64,000 nt of DNA from assembly GCA_044230315.1 (NCBI GenBank), contig JBGARJ010000011.1:62001-126000 (forward strand), written 5' to 3'. Below the pieces are notes generated by a model that did no database searches, was not told the origin of the DNA, and worked only from the letters and a program-made list of their open reading frames with translations. The position numbers were made by a program, and so were the translations under genes. How positions within the stretch are numbered: the first letter of the stretch is position 1; each line of letters begins with the position of its first letter. This document shows, piece by piece, positions 24,435 to 34,058 of the stretch. Source of the DNA: M3007 sp044230315. Its GTDB lineage: Bacteria; Bacteroidota; Bacteroidia; Chitinophagales; Saprospiraceae.

Positions 24435-25553
24435 ATGAATCGCTTTATCGCATTTGTTATCAAAGAGTTCCGCCATATCTACCGCGACCGGCGCACCATG
24501 TTGATCTTGTTTGGCATGCCGGTGGTGCAGGTCCTGTTGTTTGGTTTTGTGCTGACCAACGAGATCAAAAATGCCGCCATCGCCGTCCTCGATCCCAGCA
24601 AAGACGAGGCCAGCATCCGGCTGACCAACAAACTTGTTTCGAGCAGCTATTTCCAGTTGGAACGCAGCCTGGAGTCGCCCGATCAGTTGGAAGATGGTTT
24701 CCGCCAAGGCAAAATCAAACTGGCACTGGTATTTCCACCCGATTTCAGCCACACGCTGGACCACAATGGCGCGGCGCAAATTCAGATCCTTGGCGATGCC
24801 AGCGATCCCAACACCGCTACCACGCTCATTAACTATGCGAATGCGATCATTCTGGATTTTCAGCAGGAACGCGCGCAGCAATCGGCCGGCGGCGGCAACC
24901 CGATGCCGGTAATCCGCACGGAAACGCATATGCGGTACAATCCGGAACAAAAGGCAGTGTTCAATTTCGTGCCGGGCGTGATGACCCTGATCCTTATGTT
25001 GGTATCGGCTATGATGACCTCCATCACCCTGGCGCGCGAAAAAGAAATGGGTACGATGGAGGTGTTGCTGGTATCGCCGTTAAGGCCCCTTCAAATCGTG
25101 CTTGGTAAAACGGCGCCCTACCTGGCCCTGTCGTTCATCAACGCAGTAATGGTCGTGATCCTGGGCATGGTCGTATTCGGCATGCCGATGCGGGGTAGTT
25201 TCCTGCTGCTGGGCGCCGAGTGTTTTCTCTATATGTTCGTTTCGTTGGCCCTGGGTATCCTGATCTCCACCCGGGCGCAAACGCAAATGGCGGCCCTGTT
25301 TGCGTCAGCGCTCAGCCTGATGATGCCGACGATGCTGCTGTCGGGGTTCATTTTCCCGCGCGAGAGCATGCCGGTAGCCCTGCAAGCGCTGGGCACCCTG
25401 TTCCCGGCCACCTGGTTCAATCCGATAATAAAGGGGGTCATGATCAAAGGCGTGGGCCTCAGCGTATTGTGGAAACAAACGGCAATCCTGGTAGGCATGG
25501 CCACCATTTTCATCGGACTGAGTATCCGGAATTTTAAAAACCGGCTGGAATAA
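24435..25553 (+). CDS. ABC-2 type permease, first of pair
   Basis: A 372-aa inner-membrane permease of the ABC-2 family (YbhS/YbhR type). It has an N-terminal helix (MLILFGMPVVQVLLFGFV), a large extracytoplasmic domain (about 45-175), then five C-terminal helices with the family motif AREKEMGTMEVLLVSPLRP. It works as a heterodimer with the next permease and the two ATPases. It starts 21 bases after the ATPase stop. Confidence 0.9.
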   Translation: MNRFIAFVIKEFRHIYRDRRTMLILFGMPVVQVLLFGFVLTNEIKNAAIAVLDPSKDEASIRLTNKLVSSSYFQLERSLESPDQLEDGFRQGKIKLALVFPPDFSHTLDHNGAAQIQILGDASDPNTATTLINYANAIILDFQQERAQQSAGGGNPMPVIRTETHMRYNPEQKAVFNFVPGVMTLILMLVSAMMTSITLAREKEMGTMEVLLVSPLRPLQIVLGKTAPYLALSFINAVMVVILGMVVFGMPMRGSFLLLGAECFLYMFVSLALGILISTRAQTQMAALFASALSLMMPTMLLSGFIFPRESMPVALQALGTLFPATWFNPIIKGVMIKGVGLSVLWKQTAILVGMATIFIGLSIRNFKNRLE

Positions 25554-25562
25554 GGGGGGAGA

Positions 25563-25912
25563 GGGTTTCAGGGTTTCAGTAGGTTTCAGGGTTTCAGGGG
25601 GTTTCAAGGTTTCAGAGGGTTTCAGTGGGTTTCAAGGTTTCAGAGGGTTTCAGGAGGTTTCAAGATATCGGGGGCAGGTTTCAGAGGGTTTCAAGGTTTG
25701 GAGCCGGCTGAAGAAGGCAAACAAATGCGCATCCAGGACTAATTGCTCTCCTGAAACCCATTGAAACCTTGAAACCTCCTGAAACCCTGAAACCCATTGA
25801 AACCTTGAAACCTCCTGATATCTTGAAACCTCCTGAAACCCTGAAACCCATTGAAACCCTGAAACCCATTGAAACCTTGAAACCCATTGAAACCCATTGA
25901 AACCTTGAAACT
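25563..25912. repeat. Facing arrays of GGTTTCA and TGAAACC units
   Basis: The left arm (about 25563-25700) has some 13 GGTTTCA units; the right arm (25752-25912) has about 18 units starting TGAAAC, alternating 8- and 10-base spacing. The arms are reverse complements, including a variant unit (GATATC) in each, so the transcript could form a hairpin of more than 100 pairs. The array lies between the two permease genes of the operon and ends 7 bases before the second permease start. It holds no gene. Confidence 0.9.
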
Positions 25913-25919
25913 TAAAAAT

Positions 25920-27035
25920 ATGCGCACGATCTTATTTCTCGTTCAGAAAGAGTTTTTGCAGGTTTTCCGCAACAAGTTCATGTTGCCGATGCTGCTGGTG
26001 ATGCCTGTGGTGCAAACCATCTTGCTGTCGCTGGCGGCTAACTACGAGATCAAAAACCTGTCGCTCGGCGTGGTGGACCACGATCTGTCGCCCTTGTCGA
26101 GGCAATTGGTGGCCAAGTTCAGCGCTTCGGGTTATTTCCGGGTGCAGCAGGTTTCGTTTTCGGCGAAAGAAGCCGATGCCGCCCTGGCTGGCGACCGCAC
26201 CGACCTGATCCTGGAGATCCCGCCGCATTTTGAACGCGATTTTGTGCGGGAGAGCAACTCGACGGTCTCGCTCACGGCCAACGCCATCAACGCCACCAAG
26301 GCCGGCCTGGGCATGGGCTATGCCAACGGGATCGTCCGGGCCTTTAACCAGGAAGCCATAGCCGCCATGATGCCTGCCGCCGGGAACCCGACGGGCAATA
26401 TCGAAGTCGTGTATTCCAACTGGTACAACCCCAAGCTCGACTACAAAACCTTCATGGTGCCGGGCATCCTGGGGGAGATCATTGCGCTGATCATTTGCTT
26501 TCTCACGGCGTTGAACATCGTTCGCGAGCGCGAAGTTGGCACTATTGAACAACTCAATGTGACCCCCATCCATAAGTGGCAGTTCATTCTCGGCAAGTTG
26601 ATGCCGTTCTGGATGATCTCCCTGGTGATGATGACCATTGGCCTGACGGTCGGCTGGCTGATTTTCCGGATCCCCATGCTGGGCGATCTCCGGCTGGTCT
26701 TCTTATACACACTCGTGTTTGCGCCCTGTATGCTGGGCATCGGATTTCTGATCTCCAATTTTGCCGAATCGCAGCAGCAAGCGATGTTCACGGCCTGGTT
26801 TTTCCTGATCATTTTTATCCTCATGTGCGGCTTGTTCACGCCCACCGACAGCATGCCCGAATGGGCGCAGTGGCTGAACATCATCAACCCGGTCAAATAC
26901 TTCGTATCGTTCATGCGTTTAGTGCTGCTCAAAGGCGCGGGTTTTGCCGATATCCGGCAAAACTTTTTCACCGTACTGGGCTATGCCATAGCCGTGAATG
27001 CACTGGCGGTGTGGACGTACCGGAAGCGGGTATAA
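25920..27035 (+). CDS. ABC-2 type permease, second of pair
   Basis: A 371-aa ABC-2 permease paralogous to the previous gene, with the same plan: N-terminal helix (MLPMLLVMPVVQTILLSLA), an extracytoplasmic domain, the motif VREREVGTIEQLNVTPI and five C-terminal helices. ATG 25920 is chosen because earlier codons fall in the repeat array. It is the last gene of the efflux operon. Confidence 0.9.
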   Translation: MRTILFLVQKEFLQVFRNKFMLPMLLVMPVVQTILLSLAANYEIKNLSLGVVDHDLSPLSRQLVAKFSASGYFRVQQVSFSAKEADAALAGDRTDLILEIPPHFERDFVRESNSTVSLTANAINATKAGLGMGYANGIVRAFNQEAIAAMMPAAGNPTGNIEVVYSNWYNPKLDYKTFMVPGILGEIIALIICFLTALNIVREREVGTIEQLNVTPIHKWQFILGKLMPFWMISLVMMTIGLTVGWLIFRIPMLGDLRLVFLYTLVFAPCMLGIGFLISNFAESQQQAMFTAWFFLIIFILMCGLFTPTDSMPEWAQWLNIINPVKYFVSFMRLVLLKGAGFADIRQNFFTVLGYAIAVNALAVWTYRKRV

Positions 27036-27432
27036 AGGATAAGCAGTATCGGTTCGTTCTCCTGTACGGTGATTTATCCTGTTTGGTTGGCAGTCATTTG
27101 CCAATTGCCCAGTTGCCGGACTCCGTGTTTTTTTCGGCCGCTTTACCCAGAAAGCGGCTGCTGATTTGCGATTAAAATATTAATATTGACCCGCCGCTGG
27201 CCTTTGTAAACGCCCCCGGATATCGACACGCGCTTCTTAGAACATGTTTGACGTCCTGCGATGAAATGCCAAACATGGTCTTATAATTTTCCGGTAAAAG
27301 ATCTAATCAATAAACATGTTCCATAATCCTCCCGGCGTCAAGATCCATTCCCGGTAAATGTCCCGGGAAATACTGCCGGTTATCCAGGTTATTGTTTTCA
27401 AAACCTGTTTTTAGTTGATTAGATGTCCTGTT
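27036..27432. other. Intergenic region with AACATGTTTGG palindrome, locus C
   Basis: No gene is visible. There is a GCCGCTTT/AAAGCGGC hairpin (about 27137-27158) without a T-run. At 27243-27277 a CATGTTTG/CAAACATG palindrome belongs to the family seen at 21.3 kb; its right flank (GATGAAATGCCAAACATG) and the following AATTTTCCGG block also resemble that locus. Confidence 0.5.
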
Positions 27433-28374
27433 ATGTCGAACCAGTATCCAATGGTCAGCGTTTGCATGATTGCCTATAACGTTGAACCGTATATCGCCAG
27501 GGCAATTGAAGGCGTGCTTAGTCAAAAAACAGAATTTCCCTTTGAACTGGTCATTGGGGAAGACTGCTCTACAGACTGCACCCGTCAAATTTGTGAAGCG
27601 TTTGCAGCGCAATATCCCGGGATCATTCACTTGTTACCTTCCGATGTAAACCATGGAATGGCCGGCAACTACGCCCGTACATTGGCCCAATGCCGCGGAA
27701 AATATATCGCCGTTTGCGACAGCGACGATATCTGGGTCGACCCCTTGAAACTGCAGCAACAAGTCCGCTTCCTGGAAGAAAACCCGGATTTTGGTGTGGT
27801 GTACACCGATGTGGAAACCATCTCCGAAAATGGCGAAATCTTTAATGACCCCGACCATGAACAAATCCGGACCGGTTATGCCGAAGGAGATGTTTTTTTC
27901 CAGTTACTGCAAGGCAACTTTATCAACCACCCCACCGCCGTGTACCGGCCGGATTTGCTGATCGGCCACCGTATTGACGTAGACCGCAACTATTACAACT
28001 ACGACCATTTCCTGTGGCTGTATATCGCCCCGCAATCAAAAATAGGCTTCATTAACGCCAAAACAACCCATTACCGGAAGCATTCCAATAGCGTTACAAA
28101 ATCCAGAATCAGTAACAGGCACAAATTCCAGTACCATTTGTGCGATATCCTCCTCGCTTTTGACCGCCATTATAACAAAGCCCTGAGCAGATCGGAACAG
28201 ACCCTCATTTTCAAAAAAATGTTGTCGGTCCTGTACCGGAAAGAAAATACCCTGAAAATGAAGATCCGTATCCTTGGCCGGATACCCAAATATTTTCCGG
28301 GCCTAACAGGCCTGACGCAGGTCATCGTCAGCAAAATCAGAACAAAATACCCGCAGCAAGCGACAATTGGGTAA
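27433..28374 (+). CDS. Glycosyltransferase family 2
   Basis: A 313-aa GT-A fold glycosyltransferase. The N-terminus PMVSVCMIAYNVEPYIARAI and the acidic motifs GEDCSTD (about 45) and VCDSDDIWVDP (about 98-108) are the nucleotide-sugar and metal-binding signatures of GT2. A basic C-terminal tail follows. Such enzymes add sugars to cell-surface polysaccharide or protein glycans; the acceptor is unknown. It appears to be a single gene. ATG 27433 precedes the conserved first strand. Confidence 0.85.
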   Translation: MSNQYPMVSVCMIAYNVEPYIARAIEGVLSQKTEFPFELVIGEDCSTDCTRQICEAFAAQYPGIIHLLPSDVNHGMAGNYARTLAQCRGKYIAVCDSDDIWVDPLKLQQQVRFLEENPDFGVVYTDVETISENGEIFNDPDHEQIRTGYAEGDVFFQLLQGNFINHPTAVYRPDLLIGHRIDVDRNYYNYDHFLWLYIAPQSKIGFINAKTTHYRKHSNSVTKSRISNRHKFQYHLCDILLAFDRHYNKALSRSEQTLIFKKMLSVLYRKENTLKMKIRILGRIPKYFPGLTGLTQVIVSKIRTKYPQQATIG

Positions 28375-28388
28375 CCCCAAACCTGTTC

Positions 28389-31300
28389 TTAAAAATTGAA
28401 CCGCAACCAATCCACCGCCGCGACGGGTTTCCCGCCAGGCACCGGGTCGTGCACCAGCACAAAATAGAGGTCGTGCAGCGCATCATAGGCCGACGAACCC
28501 ATTTTATCAACCGGCAATACCAATTCCTGAAGCCCTCCGGCGGCGTTGGCCGCCGGAATGGCCGCTGTGCCAACGAGGCGACCGCCGGGTGCGTCGAGAT
28601 GTAGCTCGAGTCGCCCGCCGCCGGTGTACCGGCCCGTAGCCAGGTCGATTGCAAAACTGACCGAGGTGATTCCCCGCAGATCGATTTGCTGGAACGCCAG
28701 GAAACTCCCGGGCCTGAGCTCGCGCAACACGGCGACACTGTTATTCAAAGGACGCCGGGTCGTGGTCACGTCGCCGGAGCAGCTATCGGCCAATTCGGCT
28801 TGCTGGGTAGATAAACGCAGCAGGAGGGTTTGGCTGCCCGATAATGACATTTGGCCGGCAGGGGCGTGGTCTTTATAGTGGGCGTGAAATATATAGGCGC
28901 CCGCCGATCCGGATGTAGCGCCGGTATTCGCAGGCGGGGTGAGCATGTAGGCGCCCTGCAGGCTTAGTGGCCGGTTGGCCGGATCGCTCAGGGAGAGAAT
29001 CCAGCGCACCATTTCCTGAATGTCTTTTTCGGGCTGCGGGTGTGCAATCATAGCCCGGTCGCTCCAATTGCCCGAACCGCCTTTGATGACTTTCTGGGTG
29101 AGCATGCGCAGGGCATCTTTATCTTTTTCATAACGGCCGGCAATGGCCAGAAAGGCCGGGCCGTTCACCTGGTGGTCGATGGCGTGACAGGCTTTACAAT
29201 CGGAGCGGTCGATCAGCGTTTTTCCACGGGCAAATGGATTGGCCGGCGCGGGCAAATGGTACCTCCGCGCCAATTGGGCCGGCGGCGGTGCGGAAGTCCG
29301 GTATTCAATGGCAATAGCAATGGAGTCGGGGCTGATGCGCCCGTCTTCCAGCGATCCGTCTTCGGGGTCCGAAATAAGGACCTTGTAGTTCAACAGCTCG
29401 CCCGGCTGGTAAAAACTGCGATTTTTACCGCCAAAATCCCATTGCACACTCGGAGGGGAGTTGGTACCGGCCTGACTATTACCCCTGCGGTAATCGATCC
29501 GGCTCAGGCAGGCATCCGGGTTGTTGCCAAACCATTCAGTTCCATATTCCAATACCCATAGTGCGCCGGTTTTATCAATAAGCATGTCGATGGGCCGGAA
29601 CATCCGGATCGACCCGGCGAGGGGCTCCATACTCGTCAGGCGGTCCAGGGAGTCTATCCCAATGGCCATCATCCAGTTGCGCATCCAGTCGTAGACGATC
29701 ACCTTTTTATCAAAATTATCCGGGAAACGGGTTTCTGCCGGATACTGGTCGCAATAGTAGGTTGGGCCGGCCATGGCGCAACGGGTGCCGTTGGCCACCA
29801 ATGGAAATTCGACGCTGCTTTTGAACGAGTACCAGATCAGCGGCGGCCGGGCCGGCGGCAAATTCCGGTCGCCGGTATTGTTGGGCGAATTATTGACCGG
29901 GTGTGCCGGATCGAAATACGGCCCCGACTGGTTTGTCTCGTAATGGTGATAGCGGTAGGCCTTATTGTTGCCGGTAAAATATGGCCAGCCATAATTTCCG
30001 GCCGTGCGGGCAATATTGATCTCGTCGTACCCCTCCGGCCCCATCAAACTGTCGGGCTTATTGGCATCCGGGCCCGGCTCTCCCCAGATCAGCAGGCGCC
30101 GCCGGTCGTCGTAGGAGATCCGGTAGGGATTGCGGCAACCCATGACGTAAATTTCCGGCCGCCCGTGCCCCATCGGGCGCGCGTTGGCCAGCTTCGGATA
30201 ATCGGCGGCGATACTAACAGGAGGCCGCGCGGGCGTCGGCAACGGATCGTCGAACCGCACTTCCCTGCCCATAAACATCGTGACCTCCTTTTCCACATAC
30301 AAATTACCCGCCGGGCAGCTATACGACCCGTCTGGCAGGGGTTTTATTCGCAGAATTTTACCGCGCAAATCCATCGAATTAGAGGCGGACCGCTGTGCGT
30401 CATACGCGCGCTTGCCCGGGCGCTCATCGATGCTGGAGAAACCCTGGTCGTCGTGGCTGGAGTTGTCGCCCAGTGAAACGTACAGGTAGCCCTGGGCGTC
30501 GAATTTCAACGAACCGGGGGCGTGGACGTTGTTCTTGTCGTGGTCGGTTGGGACCTTGAGCATGACCTGTTCCGAAGCGTAGTAGAGGGAGTCGTTCGCA
30601 TATACGAAGCGCGACAAATAGATCGCCTGCTCCCGGTTTTCGGGTGAAAATAACAGGTAGATCCAATGGTTTTGCGCCCAATTGGGGTCGATCTCCATAC
30701 CCAGCAAGCCTTCGTGGTTTTTGATATAAACAGCCAGCTCGCCTACTTTTTTGGTATCGTTTGTGGCCGGATCAAAGCGCTTGACGGCGCCACGGCGTTC
30801 GATAAACAGGATTTTTCCATCCGGGAACATGCGCATGGCCATGGGCTCGTACAGATTGCACACCAGGGAGGTTTTGACAAAACCCGTTGTACTGGCCGGT
30901 GCAGCCGGCGCGGCGCGCAGGGCCTGAAGTTGTATGGGATGGTTGTTGCCAATGGCATATTGCAAACCTCCGCGCAGGTGCTGCAAGAACGCAGGTTCGC
31001 TGTACGATGCCGTCGTATGGCCCATAGCCGTAAAAAAAGACCGGCCACCGTCGAAATCGTGGTACCAGGCTATGGGGTGCAAGCTGCCCATGGTGCCGCC
31101 CTGATAACTGTTTTCATCCAACGTCAGGAGCAGGTGCAGGTCGGAAGCAAGGTGGGTCAGGTTGAACCACTCGTCTTTGCGCTTCCAGGTCGCTCCGAGG
31201 TGACGGGTTGCCGGATTTTCCTGATCGCGCACCTGGAGGGTGGCGGCTTGCACTTCCGATTGGCTGTCGAAGCGGCCGCCAACCAGGTCGCCATACCATT

Positions 31301-31679
31301 TCCAGTTGTGCTCGGTATCGATGGCCGTGTGAATGCCCACAAAACCGCCGCCGGCCTGGATATACCGCTGAAAAACAGCTTCCTGGGTGGGGTTAAGCAC
31401 ATCGCCGGCCGTATTCAAAAAGATAATGGCAGCGTACTGGACGATATCCTTTTCGTTGAACACTTCGGCTTCGTCCGTGACGTCGGCACGCCAGCCGTTT
31501 TCGGCGCACAGTTTTTGCAAGGCCTCCACTGCGGCAGGCGTACATTCGTGGATATAGAATTCAGGCTTATCAAAAATCAACACCCGCGGTTTTTGGTCGC
31601 CCGACGCACAGCGTTGCAAGAACAATGTGAGCAAGCACAGGCAAATCAGCGCACTGGCAATACGGACAGAAAACTGCAT
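28389..31679 (-). CDS. ThuA / sorbosone dehydrogenase / cytochrome c fusion protein
   Basis: A 1096-aa exported multidomain protein. After the signal peptide (about 1-25) comes a ThuA glutamine-amidotransferase-like domain (about 30-235; GFVGIHTAIDTEH, MGHTTAS). A glucose/sorbosone dehydrogenase beta-propeller follows (about 260-690; HEGLLGMEIDPNW, YVSLGDNSS, MGCRNPYRISYD), then a PKD-like segment. A class I cytochrome c domain with one CKACH heme site comes next, and a C-terminal beta-sandwich resembling CBM6. The combination is typical of Bacteroidota sugar oxidation proteins. The start at 31679 has AAGGAAA about 10 bases upstream; an upstream in-frame ATG (31703) is possible. Confidence 0.85.
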   Translation of the reverse strand: MQFSVRIASALICLCLLTLFLQRCASGDQKPRVLIFDKPEFYIHECTPAAVEALQKLCAENGWRADVTDEAEVFNEKDIVQYAAIIFLNTAGDVLNPTQEAVFQRYIQAGGGFVGIHTAIDTEHNWKWYGDLVGGRFDSQSEVQAATLQVRDQENPATRHLGATWKRKDEWFNLTHLASDLHLLLTLDENSYQGGTMGSLHPIAWYHDFDGGRSFFTAMGHTTASYSEPAFLQHLRGGLQYAIGNNHPIQLQALRAAPAAPASTTGFVKTSLVCNLYEPMAMRMFPDGKILFIERRGAVKRFDPATNDTKKVGELAVYIKNHEGLLGMEIDPNWAQNHWIYLLFSPENREQAIYLSRFVYANDSLYYASEQVMLKVPTDHDKNNVHAPGSLKFDAQGYLYVSLGDNSSHDDQGFSSIDERPGKRAYDAQRSASNSMDLRGKILRIKPLPDGSYSCPAGNLYVEKEVTMFMGREVRFDDPLPTPARPPVSIAADYPKLANARPMGHGRPEIYVMGCRNPYRISYDDRRRLLIWGEPGPDANKPDSLMGPEGYDEINIARTAGNYGWPYFTGNNKAYRYHHYETNQSGPYFDPAHPVNNSPNNTGDRNLPPARPPLIWYSFKSSVEFPLVANGTRCAMAGPTYYCDQYPAETRFPDNFDKKVIVYDWMRNWMMAIGIDSLDRLTSMEPLAGSIRMFRPIDMLIDKTGALWVLEYGTEWFGNNPDACLSRIDYRRGNSQAGTNSPPSVQWDFGGKNRSFYQPGELLNYKVLISDPEDGSLEDGRISPDSIAIAIEYRTSAPPPAQLARRYHLPAPANPFARGKTLIDRSDCKACHAIDHQVNGPAFLAIAGRYEKDKDALRMLTQKVIKGGSGNWSDRAMIAHPQPEKDIQEMVRWILSLSDPANRPLSLQGAYMLTPPANTGATSGSAGAYIFHAHYKDHAPAGQMSLSGSQTLLLRLSTQQAELADSCSGDVTTTRRPLNNSVAVLRELRPGSFLAFQQIDLRGITSVSFAIDLATGRYTGGGRLELHLDAPGGRLVGTAAIPAANAAGGLQELVLPVDKMGSSAYDALHDLYFVLVHDPVPGGKPVAAVDWLRFNF

Positions 31680-32477
31680 GGCAGATATTTTCCTTGATTC
31701 CATGAAAATAAAAATCGGCTTCCATTCGGGCACGGGCTCGAAGCTATTTACTTGTCCAAAACCATACCGTCTTTGCAGTACTTACGCGTGCTTCGGCGGC
31801 TGTTTAAAAACTTTGGCCAAAATCAGGAATCAGTACCGGTTGGGGCGCCAAATGTACCGGCAAATGAAAGGAAGCGCCACACCGGCCGAACCAATTCGAA
31901 GTGAAAAGTTGTCGGTGAATTTTTGAACCTCCGTCGGGAAAGAAATCATCCTCCGCATATCGCTACTTTTACGCTCCTCCAAATCACGCGGTTATTCATT
32001 TCAGTAATTCGACAGGTTTTTACAAGCCATTGAAAATGAAACCTGTGCAAGAGGCGCTGTGTTTAAATTATCGGTGCCGCAACGAAGAAAGCGCTTACGG
32101 TATAGACGTGCCGGAAGCAGTTATAACCAGCAAACAGGATTCGTTAATTTTTTGGTACAGGTGCTAATCCTATTCCACGGGCTGAAATTGCCAAATTAAA
32201 TTGTCGCCAACCCGCCTGATGCTATATTTTTATTTACAGCCATACTAAAATGACGGTACGTTTGGGTGCCCAACCCAATCGTCCTTTCGTGTATTCCAGA
32301 TGTCCTCTTATACTAAGACTACCGCTTGCGGACCTTAGGTTATGCCATGAAACATGAAGATTGGCCTTTGCAATATCCTGACTGTTTAAAAGCCAATCAT
32401 CCACCCAATTTAGCAGCGCGCGTGCTTATAGTACCCCACTGTGAGCTATCGCTTTTTGAAGCCATAATCCTGTAAGT
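31680..32477. other. AT-rich intergenic region before the EAD11 gene
   Basis: About 800 bases are divergent between the ThuA-fusion gene and the EAD11 gene. Base composition is visibly AT-richer than surrounding genes. Apart from the small reading frame at 32347-32475 and an uncertain 43-codon frame at 32035-32166, I see no gene, repeat or clear promoter. Confidence 0.4.
32347..32475 (+). CDS. Possible 42-aa leader protein
   Basis: An ATG at 32347 opens 42 codons (begins MKHEDWPLQYPDC, ends FEAIIL) and stops 2 bases before the EAD11-protein start. Tight spacing could mean translational coupling. I recognise no family and there is no clear Shine-Dalgarno site, so this may be chance. Confidence 0.22.
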   Translation: MKHEDWPLQYPDCLKANHPPNLAARVLIVPHCELSLFEAIIL

Positions 32478-34058
32478 ATGAATAAGATATCTGACCTGAT
32501 TGCCGCCGGTAAAATAAAGGAGGCATTAAAAAAACTAATGTACGCTTCAAAGACGCGCGATCCTGACATTTACCATCAAGGTATTCTGTTGTCGGCGCGG
32601 CTGGAAAAATACGAAAAGGAAAAACGGCTCGGGCTCCTGGAAAGCGATACGGAGTTAAGGAACATTGAACATGCCGTTTTGCAACTCAGTGAACAATTGA
32701 CCGAAGAACTCCCGGGTGGCTTTTGGAAGCGGCCCCGGTCCGTTTTTGCACTGCCGTTTATGGGCCTTTTGGCTATAATGCTATTTTTTTCCGTCCGATA
32801 TTTCATACTCCCAAAAACGACTTTTAACCAAAAGGGGAAACTGGAGCAGCTCAGGTTCACCGATGAAAGCATGAAAGTGATCGGCATCTACCCGAGCGAT
32901 ATATTTGGCATCGACCAAAAACTTGGGTTACATAAAGCGATGGAACACAGCGGGTTTAATTTTGAAATAATTGACCTGGATTTTCTGAGCTTTACGGAAA
33001 TGAAAGCGGGTAAGATCCGGCCGCTCCTCGACACGTTACATTCCTTGCTCCAGCACCAAAATATAGCCTGCATCATCGGACCTTCTATCACTGAATGCAG
33101 CACAGAAATACTAAAACTGATGTTTGAATCCGAGTCGCGCGTGCCCATTTTTGTAACAAGTGCCGCATCGGAACAATTTTTGGATTGGAATTTTTATAGC
33201 ACGTACCTGAATTTGTTCCGCACGGGAACAGGTATCGATACAAGAGCCAGATTGATCAATAATTTCTTGAAAAACGAGAAGATCCAAACCCGGTCTTTGT
33301 TTCTGGTTGAGCATAATCCTACCACAACCTCCTTTGGCGAATTGTATTTACAGGAACTCACGAACCGCTCGGAGGTAATTAATGCCGCTTTACAGGACGG
33401 AAAGATTAACACCCTTCGGTATGCATCTGCAAAAGACAGCGTATCGCACTTAATGAACACCCTGAAGTCTGTAATGGGCAATTATGATTATTGTTTTATG
33501 CTTGGGGTGGGCAATCAGTTTAAATTGGTGATTGACAGTTTTTACCGAGGCGAAAACAGTATAGAACACTTGCCTAAATTCGGTGGCTGGATGAATGGTT
33601 ATACCTTGAATAAGGAACTTCAGAAAAGCCGGTCTGATATCCTGAACAACAAAATTTTTGAAATAACAGACATCGATATCAGCCGCTCCTCCGGCAATAA
33701 CCGGAACAATGAGTACAAATACCTCACGCAGTTTAAACATGATTTTGATGCAGACGTGCATCCCGGTATGCGCGACCTTGCCATCACCTATGATGCCGCC
33801 ATTTGCCTGATCGAAACCTACAAGTCTTTGATCAATACAGAGCATCGCGGTACTTTTGCCCGCAGCCTCCGTTTCGATCCGGCTACGTCTGCCATTCTCG
33901 CGGACCGGATGAAATCCATGGAATTTGAAGCGATCTCTTCTACGATCAGGTTCAATGATCAAGGTGTAAACACCGCAAGCGGATTATTCGGGGCTGTTTA
34001 TGACTCCAATGAAAATAAATGGATCCCGATTGATTTGAATATCTTACTCAAAATATGA
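32478..34058 (+). CDS. EAD11 - transmembrane - periplasmic-binding-protein fusion
   Basis: A 526-aa protein of unusual design. Residues about 1-78 resemble effector-associated domain 11 (helices with GKIKEALKKLMYAS, LSARLEKYEKEKRLGLLES, then LRNIEHAVLQLSEQL), an adaptor domain known from bacterial conflict systems. One membrane helix follows (about 92-112). The rest (about 125-526) looks like a type I periplasmic ligand-binding domain (IACIIGPSITECSTEILKL, VPIFVTSAASEQF, LFRTGTGIDTRARLINNFL). Predicted topology is EAD inside, sensor outside, so ligand binding could be passed to a cytoplasmic partner bearing another EAD11. The gene is AT-richer than its neighbours, and its stop overlaps the start of queE (ATGA). 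Confidence 0.72.
   Translation: MNKISDLIAAGKIKEALKKLMYASKTRDPDIYHQGILLSARLEKYEKEKRLGLLESDTELRNIEHAVLQLSEQLTEELPGGFWKRPRSVFALPFMGLLAIMLFFSVRYFILPKTTFNQKGKLEQLRFTDESMKVIGIYPSDIFGIDQKLGLHKAMEHSGFNFEIIDLDFLSFTEMKAGKIRPLLDTLHSLLQHQNIACIIGPSITECSTEILKLMFESESRVPIFVTSAASEQFLDWNFYSTYLNLFRTGTGIDTRARLINNFLKNEKIQTRSLFLVEHNPTTTSFGELYLQELTNRSEVINAALQDGKINTLRYASAKDSVSHLMNTLKSVMGNYDYCFMLGVGNQFKLVIDSFYRGENSIEHLPKFGGWMNGYTLNKELQKSRSDILNNKIFEITDIDISRSSGNNRNNEYKYLTQFKHDFDADVHPGMRDLAITYDAAICLIETYKSLINTEHRGTFARSLRFDPATSAILADRMKSMEFEAISSTIRFNDQGVNTASGLFGAVYDSNENKWIPIDLNILLKI

Noticed and set aside
25681..25927. Minus-strand repeat proteins (Gly-Phe-rich) from the TGAAACC array
   Set aside because: They arise solely from reading the short-unit repeat; there is no start context and the units vary in spacing.
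32035..32166. 43-codon frame in the AT-rich intergenic region
   Set aside because: There is no ribosome-binding site, family similarity or coupling to a neighbour.
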